A stretch of 64,000 nucleotides of DNA from Sycobia sp. Sy_11 (lineage: Eukaryota > Arthropoda > Insecta > Hymenoptera > Epichrysomallidae), in contig JACCIC010000213.1 of the NCBI GenBank assembly GCA_018907035.1, positions 62,001-126,000 of the forward strand, read 5' to 3'. Positions 56,450 to 64,000 of this stretch are shown here, in pieces. Each line of letters begins with the position of its first letter. Position 1 is the stretch's first letter. The translations under genes were made by a program, and so were the position numbers. The notes below the pieces were generated by a model. That model was not told the origin of the DNA. It did no database searches and was given only the letters and a program-made list of their open reading frames with translations.

Positions 56450-59400
56450 CGCGTGTGCGTGCGTCCTGCTCTCTACGTACGTTCTTCTCCGACACTGTTT
56501 ATGAATTTAATATGTATATACCGCGTGGAATAAGCTGCTCCTTGAGATTACGGGTAGATGGGTCGCGGGAAAATAAATGGAAGCCTATGCGATTTCCTCG
56601 AACGGCTCGGTAATATAAGTTTCTACGTTCTCGGCAATTTCGGCAATGCGTTCATTTTAGTGCGTTTTCACTTCGGTCGAAAATGGCTGGATAAAATTCG
56701 CACGAATGCAGAACCAAAAGTTTACATTTTTTTCTCTCACAATTACCTCGTTTAACAAGTGCCTACTCCAAATTAAAAAACAGAAAAGAGCGTAAAACCT
56801 CGTCGATTAGAAATATTATCGATTATTTTTTTCCCGTCATAACAGTACGGAATTGGTTTTGACGAACATTTATTGGGTAATCGCAATCTAAGCTAAAATA
56901 ATAGTCGCGCTCGAGGTAGGAGATACCGCTAATGAAGCATTGGAAATTGACGCTCGACGGGCATTTTTCGAGCATTTGCGCAATGTAAGAGTGGCGAAAT
57001 AGATTAGATACGACAGATTAGACTCGGAATACAACTGCCAGCGCTAAACGCCCTTGATACATGGATGGCCAGCAATCTGGAATTTTTGAAATTGTTTTTT
57101 TTAATTTTTACAGAAAAATAAGTTATCGACCTTCACATGGAGTCAAACGGAGGATTTTGGTCGACGCGTACACTAAAGGCATTTATTTATTTTCAAATTA
57201 CGAAAGTTATGACGCACGTTTTTTCCTGCTATTTAAGGGTCAAACGCCATAGGGCTACTGGACGAAAAAAAAGAGGATCGACTTACATTTTATAATTATA
57301 CGTATGCAACTCGTGCCGATTTAATTTATTTATACAGCTTTAATCACGTTACCATTATTAATATCATTCTTATACAAAATAGTTTAGTACTTGAGAGTAA
57401 GTGCTGAGTACGATTTCATTAAACTGAATTCAATAAACTAAAGATCCTTTTCCAATATTTTTTCATGAATTTAGAATTTATTTAATGCCATGTATATGCG
57501 TGATGAACTGCATTAACTATTTGCATAAATAGTCGATTCTTGTGAACTGAACGCCCGACCAGTCGCGCAATAAACCCAATCATGTCAAAGTTTATAGTGC
57601 GCTGTCGAAAGATTAATTTCGGATCGATAGCATCTCTTTAATAATGTGAGAATTTTTCTTCGCAAATGGTATAGATAGACGTTTCTGTTTTACTCCTTTG
57701 GAGGCTGTGCTTTCACACCCGGAGAAAATCAAGGGGGCATCGTTTCGGACCTTCCGTCGAAGAAATGAAGCTCGAGCTTTCGTTAAGTCGTTTCGTCGTA
57801 AATATTTCGTACATTAAGGTATCCGAACGTATCGTCGCGGGGCGAGCGTTAATTCTCCAGTGCGACCTTACTAGGCTTCGTCCACGGAACGGCAGAGCCA
57901 GTTCGCGTCTCTAAACGCCGACCCTAAAATAGCCCGCGGACTCGCCGACCCAATCGTTTAGGCATGGAACAAGCGACGTCTACGAGCGGCTATCGCGTGC
58001 GCGCAAACGAATTGCCGCAACTGAAATCCCGCGAATTTTAAAAGTAGCCCGACGATAAGCGATGTCGTCTTAATGTTTCATTCGGTGTGACTACGGGTAG
58101 CACGATCGGTCCGTTCGTTTGATGTTTTTTTCCCCAACGATCGAGATAGATTTTATAAAAATAGGTATACAAGTGAATTATCATGGTCGATCATTCAGTT
58201 TAACTTTATTTATTTGCCTCGATACTATTTATTCTGTATAAATAGAATAAATAAGAAATAGGTTGTGGTTCGGTACATATGTATTATGCTAGTTTAGAGA
58301 AAAGAAAATGACTTTAACAAAAGTTAAAACCAATTTGTGGATAACTGTAAATCGTATCTGATCGTATTAGAACTACTTGTGGCAATCGATAGCTGCCTAA
58401 TTGAATGATTTGACATAACGCATCGATCTGCTTTTTATCCAATTAATTATTAATACAGAATTCTCATTGATTATGTCGAGTTCGTTCGACATAAATATGA
58501 CGTAGCTTATTATATTCGTAAATATGTGAGATAAGTATTTTGTGTTCAGTTCAACAAATTGTACATTAGCAAGAACTATTAGCGGTTTCAGTAGCTAATG
58601 TATTAATATACGTTTACGTTTAAAAGAATTAAAAAGGCATTCGGATAAAATACCGTGTGATTATAAGAATGTTTAGAAATGACGAATACGTCAGTGTCTA
58701 GAAAATTAATTGTTCCTCAATATGAAATTATCGATATAATTCAATTTAATATTATGATATTTACACTAATAGTAGTTAAGCCAAAAAATTTTCTTATATT
58801 TCTAACAGTTTATATTTATGATTAATCATTAATAAAATTAATTATTTGTAATCAAAATTTTTTATGACCAGACTTGCTTAGGCTCGCTCATATATTTCGA
58901 CACTGAAGAAGAACCTTTCAAACGTTTTTTTATTAATAAAAAAAAAAACTTTTTCGTATAATGATCCTTCGTGTCAAAATTATTACATTATTTTACCAAA
59001 TAGTGCTATTTCCTTTATAATTTAATTCATGATAAAAACTAAATGCACACTTTCCCATTAATTTTCTCATACAATTAGTGAAACACTAACTGGCATTTGA
59101 CATTTTATAATTTCATATGCGAAACGATATGAATCGCAAGCGAGTTACTTAAAAGAGGAATACACATATTTTCGTCAACGACAATGGATTTGCTTTTATA
59201 ACGCGAGACTTCTTCATTGCACGTCGATTTAGTATCTCTCGTAAGGGACGTTTCACCCCGTGCCGAAACAACGTATATTGCCGCGCAACGTGTTTGATAT
59301 TAATTTATTTGATCCTAGATTGAACGTACCGAAAAGTTTATTTTCCCACGTAAATATCGCGCACGGGAAACGTTCGATAATCACGGCTTCGAGCACTGGG

Positions 59401-59930
59401 CAATGTTGGCCGGGCATTGCTTGTGAAATACCATTGGAGAATCGGATTCAGGAATGACGAGGCGTCGAATTCGGAACTTTGCTGAAAATTGGATATGTTT
59501 TTAAGGAGAAAAATTTCAATGGAAGAAATTTTTTTTTTACCGTTAAATTCAAACGATCATTTTTTAATGATATTGCACTTTACCAGGTCTACGAATCATA
59601 ATCGTTAAATAGGATTATTTTACAGCTTTTGACAGCTAAACATACCTTTCGATAAAATAGAGAAGATAATCCTAAAGGATGTAAATTTTTTAAATGCGAA
59701 AGTGCAAAAGAATGCCTTAAATGAAGGATCTCTTGTCAACAAGCGTACCATTAGCTTTATGACTTATTTCTTCTCAGAGCATCTACCATCTCTCGCCTCT
59801 CATCTCTCCGGGAGCACTGAGAGAAATAAAGAAAGACCGAGAAACTCTGTGTATTCTCAGTACACCGCTGTCCGCGCGCCTATCGCGAAGAACAAAGACG
59901 TTATAATGCACTTTACACCGCGCGAGTCGA
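56450..59930. other. AT-rich plain, non-coding
   Basis: About 3.5 kb without notable microsatellites. It contains a 9-bp AT-rich inverted repeat at 58226-58253 (10-nt loop). Short frames at 56558-56755, 57061-57252, 59260-59457 and 59702-59953 are unrecognised. No gene is supported. Confidence 0.55.
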
Positions 59931-59939
59931 CGGTAGAAA

Positions 59940-60980
59940 AGTTCGGCAGGTAACCGCGTACGTGAGCTTTCGGAGCCTCGCCTATCTGCCCCACGCGCGG
60001 AGAGGGGAAAAATGATTAGACACACAGGAGGCGACGTGGAAAAAGGAGGAGGCGCCGACTATCGGGACAGTGCGCCGGGATAAGGGTTTATTTACGAACG
60101 TGACGGGCTGCTTCGCCGACGGTGCAATCCCGGGGGCTGGGAATTTTTCCCCGTCTCCTCTCGGCCGCTTTATTTCTCTTCCCGTTCGATGGATTTTCGC
60201 CTTTGACCGCGCGCTGCGACCGAGCGGCGATGATGAGGCAATCCCAACGACCTTGGGGGCTTGTTTCCAGCGCTTCGCTGTCCCTTTCCTTCCAGCCCGA
60301 CCACCGACGCGACCACGACTCGACGGACCGGCAGTGGCGCTCGAAGCCTCGAAAAAAATTCGGCGAAATCGGCCGCATAAAGCGCGAGAGCTCGATTCTC
60401 GCGCGCCTCGCTGCCGCGAGCGCTTGAGCGAGGGATCGGGAGGCTTGGGCCGGCCGGGAGGGGCAGCGCGCGTCGCGCCGCGCGTTTCCGCTGGCCGCGC
60501 GCGAATTTCATTTCCCGAGAGATCGGATTTGCATCGCTCGCGTCGCGATGCTCGACCGTGGCGCCGGATTAATGCGCCAGGCGGAGGGTCCGGGGGTGGA
60601 GGGTGGCGGGTTGGAGTCGCGCCCGCGCAACTCCCCTCCGCTCCCCCCCCCGCTCTCCGCCAAACCCCTGCTCCTAGCGCTCTTTGTCGCGGCCGAGGCC
60701 TCGTCAGTATGCGCGGGTTAGTTAGGGGTGTATTCATTACAAATTACAGACCTCAAGCACGGCTTTATGATAAGCCGCGGATGTGTGGGCCAGAGGTCGT
60801 GCTGACAAGTGCCTGGCAATTGGCCACGTATCTACCCCCCCCTCTCCCCCTCCTCACCCCTTCCGTCTACGCTCGGTTCCCTTTCACTCTTTGGCTCTAT
60901 TTTGCATCCCTCGCGAGCTCGCCGCTCGCCGTCGTTCGCGCGCGCGCGAGCCTTTTGCCCCGCCTCTAGATCTCGATGAT
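59940..60980. other. CpG-rich island with the longest open frames of the window
   Basis: A roughly 1 kb GC-rich block. The plus-strand frame 60070-60969 is open for 299 codons from an ATG, while the minus strand is open for 251 codons at 59982-60737 over the same DNA. The plus-strand peptide is Arg/Ala/Pro/Gly-rich, with no signal peptide, membrane helix or motif I can identify. Simultaneous openness on opposite strands is what high GC content gives. An alternating CG tract lies at 60937-60948. A promoter or first-exon island is possible, but I see no supporting splice or TATA signals. Confidence 0.4.
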
Positions 60981-60989
60981 TCGTTACTT

Positions 60990-62060
60990 CCTATTTATGG
61001 TTTTTCTCGCTCGCTTGAATTACACGCGACAACCATACAATTCCCCAAACGAATTATTGCGCGCGTAATAAAGCACAAAAATGGGAATTGCGCAATTCCA
61101 AAACACGTCATTCATAATGATAAAAATAATGCCGTTCGCGATGTTTTGTTCAGAAATATACGTTAAACGATTTGACGAAAAAAATTATTCTGGGAACATC
61201 TTGTTTTCAAATATATTGAATTAAAAAAAAAATTATTTTCATTAAACCGAATTACAACAATTGCTTTTTAAATTTCATTTCATTATTTTTCTACACACTA
61301 AATATATATTTATCAATTGAATTTAGACCACGTAATTATCCTAGAATAATGAAGTCAGATTCTAGATGGTTTTCATCAAGGAAAATCAAGTACTGAAATA
61401 GTCATTAAACTGTCGGTGGCCGTCTTGGATAAATAATTGTATATATCTAAGCTTCTCACATTGATTATCACCGTTCCAGAAAGCCTTGTTTTCGAAGTTT
61501 CACAAAGAAATATTTCACACAGTACATAGTAACGCAAAAAGTCAAGTGCCACGGAATCTCTATTTTATTTATTCTAATTCATAATTATTTTCTCAAGCTT
61601 GAACTTGTCGCTTTATAATCGACGACCTACGAAATTCACGCTATCATTTAGATAAGATCTATGAATCTTTAATCTATTTAACCTTCAAATGACTTTTAAG
61701 ACTAAAGCATTCAAGGTGACTTCAAACAGATTTCAGATTTGAATAAATCATAAAAAACAGTGTTTGCTAAAAATTTCGAGAAGTTTGTAAGAACTTCTTT
61801 CTGTTTTTTTTTGTTTTTTTTTTTTAATGCTGTCTATGTATGAAATCTACAAGGTTTTAAACACTAATGGTGTGACAATACTGTAATCACGGTCGTAGTA
61901 TATTTCGAGCGTAATATTTGCACACGTGAGCTACGATCTGTCACGCATCTCGAGCCGAACCTCATAATCCAGAATCTTTATCCTTCATCCCCTCCGTTAC
62001 TTCACAATGTTTTTCAAAAATCCAACGATACGTCCCCGACGAAGCCCCTGTCAATTCGTT
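60990..62060. other. AT-rich non-coding block
   Basis: AT-rich with T runs near 61804-61825. No gene was seen. Confidence 0.6.
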
Positions 62061-62900
62061 CGAGTCAATTGACCGCCCCCGCCTATTTCTCGAATCCCGC
62101 CGTCGCGCGCTTATGTATCGGAGCAACGACTGCGCACGCGGCGGGACCTTTGGCACCGACCGGCCCTTCACCCGCACGTCCTCTATTCGCTCCCTTTTTC
62201 TTCTCTCGTTCTTTTTTTCCTCCTTCTTTTTTCTTTTCTGCGCGCTCGCTAATATATTCAAATGCGAGCGCACGCACTCGGCCGTATACGAAATTCAAGG
62301 CGCGCGCGCGCGCGCGCACGCGTCACCGAGGCGCGGGCTCCCCGGCGAGAGGGGCGGGGATAGGAGGGGAGGGGACTGGCGGCAATTCCGAGCCACTCGC
62401 TCGCAATAAACTAGAAAACCAAGCGTCGCCTTTTTTTTTCTTTCTTTTTATTCTTTTTTTTTACCTCTCTCGTTTCGCCGGCCGCTCGCGCGACCCGCAG
62501 CCGGTTGCATTTCTAATTTGGATCGCGCGCGCATAAATAAATAGACGCGGGAGCACGCGCGCGCGCGGGAGTCAGCGCGTAAGGGGGTGGGGGAGCGGGG
62601 GGATATACGAGGGTGGACGACGGGACGGGAGAGAGGGGGGAGAGCGAGAGAGATATTTTAATAAAAATCAACGTACCGCTCGTAAGTCAGAAAAGCGCGT
62701 GGGAAGAGGGCAGATGGTGCGCGTGAGTTGGGAGGGTGGGCAGAGAATTACACTCGCGCTACGTATGACCGCGTTTGGACGATTTTCCGGGCGTTTGACG
62801 TCGATGTCCTACGACGTCCCGATGCGGCGACGCGTCGCCCCGTCGGCGGTGCCCCGAGGAGACTACCAAAAGGTCGGCGCGCGGTAGCCGTCCCGACGGA
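62060..62900. other. CpG-rich island
   Basis: A GC-rich block with alternating GC at 62300-62317 and 62556-62567 and a 14-bp perfect palindrome at 62826-62839 (GGCGACGCGTCGCC). Frames of 155 (plus, 62069-62536) and 127 codons (plus, 62728-63111) oppose minus-strand frames and are unrecognised. Confidence 0.45.
62300..62317. repeat. (GC)9 tract
   Basis: Eighteen bases of alternating G and C, the longest such tract in the window and Z-DNA-prone. Confidence 0.96.
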
Positions 62901-64000
62901 AGAGAAAAAGAGAGAGGGAGAGAGAGAGACAGTGAGAGAGGCAAATAGGCGAGGGGTAGAGCCAGAAAAAGACAGCGGAAATATATGGGGGAGGTGTGGC
63001 ACTGTGTTTTCGTGTCTGTTATTTCCGCGAGAAAAGCTGTTAAAGATGACGATTAGAGTGACATTCGCCGCACTTACGAGGAGCAAAAAAAAATTCCCAA
63101 TACCCCTTTGAATTTCCTATCGTTAAGCATTTATTTCGTAGACAAATTCTAACTATTCCGTCGAGAAAATAATAATGATAATAATCATAATCATGCAAGC
63201 AAATGTGTATTTTTCTTATAGATTTTGTTTATTACGTTCAAACTAATTCAGTGGTAAAACGATCGTTTTTCGATGTCGCAAAATTTTAATACGGCCGAGC
63301 GAGAAATTCGAGTTTTCGTTGGCGCGGTTCGCCTCACTTCTTAGAAATACAGTTCATCGTCCACGGAGCCTTGGACAGACTTACATTTTTCCGCGGTCTC
63401 ATGCGCCATAATCTTTTCCGCGCTTATTTTTACATACATTTTCATAGCGAATGAGTTCAGATTTGTGAACAAAAGAAATTTTCCTTTTTCATCAATAATA
63501 CACGTTTTGGAGTGTTATACACCCGTTAGGTCGTCTTACGGACAAGGTTCCACTGAAAGTTTTATATAGTCGTAAGTCACATCGCTAATTAAGAGAAACG
63601 GATCTAGCGATTCAAAGTTGTCGGTTGTTCGATGACATATTTGCTCTGCATCTGTCGCCTAGAGATTATTATTATTATTATTATTGTTAATGATAAACCA
63701 TGTGAATTTGATATTTATTCTTTTTATACTTTAAGAATATAAAAAAAAACACAACCACACGGAAAAAATTCAAATTAATCGTACGAGTTCTGTTTCCGGA
63801 GGAACAATTTAACATCTACTTAGTATATATCTCTATATACACACACATATATATACACACATATATATACATACACATCTAGACGTGTAAAGCGAAATTT
63901 ATTTATTTCCTCGGGCTTCCTACGGCGTACGCATACGACCCACGGAGCGCGCACGTGCGGGCCTACTTGGAACAAATTTTAAATTTGTCGCTCGCGATAG
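62900..64000. other. Non-coding block, mainly AT-rich
   Basis: GA-rich at the start, then AT-rich. Contains (ATT)7 at 63665-63685 and mixed TA/CA sequence at about 63823-63880. No gene was seen up to the window edge. Confidence 0.55.
63665..63685. repeat. (ATT)7 trinucleotide repeat
   Basis: Seven uninterrupted ATT units. Confidence 0.96.

Noticed and set aside
55828..56613. 261-codon plus-strand frame
   Set aside because: It starts and ends in TA repeats and crosses a very CpG-rich island that is also open in several other frames on both strands.
60070..60969. 299-codon plus-strand frame as a gene
   Set aside because: The peptide is compositionally biased, no domain is recognised, and the opposite strand is open for 251 codons over the same DNA. 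I kept it only as a place to check.

Overview
This 64 kb window looks like eukaryotic, non-coding nuclear DNA, either intergenic or from one or more very large introns. I found no protein-coding gene, rRNA, intact tRNA, CRISPR array or complete mobile element that the sequence supports. The setting is most like an insect genome, and Hymenoptera (ants, bees, wasps) is my best guess. The reasons are abrupt alternation of AT-rich and CpG-rich blocks, no visible CpG depletion, and an unusually dense load of (TA)n, (GA)n/(CT)n, (CG)n and homopolymer tracts. This assignment rests on composition only. No gene was recognised that could confirm it.

Layout. Positions 1-6.6 kb are mixed, with (CT)/(GA) tracts, poly(A)/poly(T) runs and a perfect 16-bp hairpin at 1669-1703. 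From 6.6 to 45 kb runs the (TA)n-rich zone, holding 25 of the 27 (TA)n tracts of 40 bp or more, often beside CpG-rich islands (for example 14.0-14.4, 17.2-17.5, 34.0-34.4 and 42.7-43.5 kb). The only mobile-element candidate, a tRNA-derived SINE-like fragment on the minus strand, is at 14675-14828. A 21-bp-arm hairpin is at 20641-20686. From 45 to 54 kb long (TA)n tracts are absent, and the sequence is mostly AT-rich with a CpG-rich island at 48.9-49.9 kb. From 54 to 56.5 kb two more long (TA)n tracts flank very CpG-rich DNA. From 56.5 kb to the end there is an AT-rich plain, a strong CpG-rich island at 59.9-61.0 kb, a second at 62.06-62.9 kb, then AT-rich DNA.

The open reading frames present are explained by microsatellites (alternating Tyr-Ile from TA, Ser-Leu from CT, Arg-Glu from GA) or by GC-rich composition that leaves several frames open on both strands. 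No set of genes acting together can be described. The items most worth a second look are the two long hairpins, the SINE-like fragment, the GA/CT inverted tract pair at 37.56-37.70 kb, the 12-bp-stem hairpin at 42.2 kb, and the apparent length ceiling (about 58 bp) of uninterrupted (TA)n tracts.
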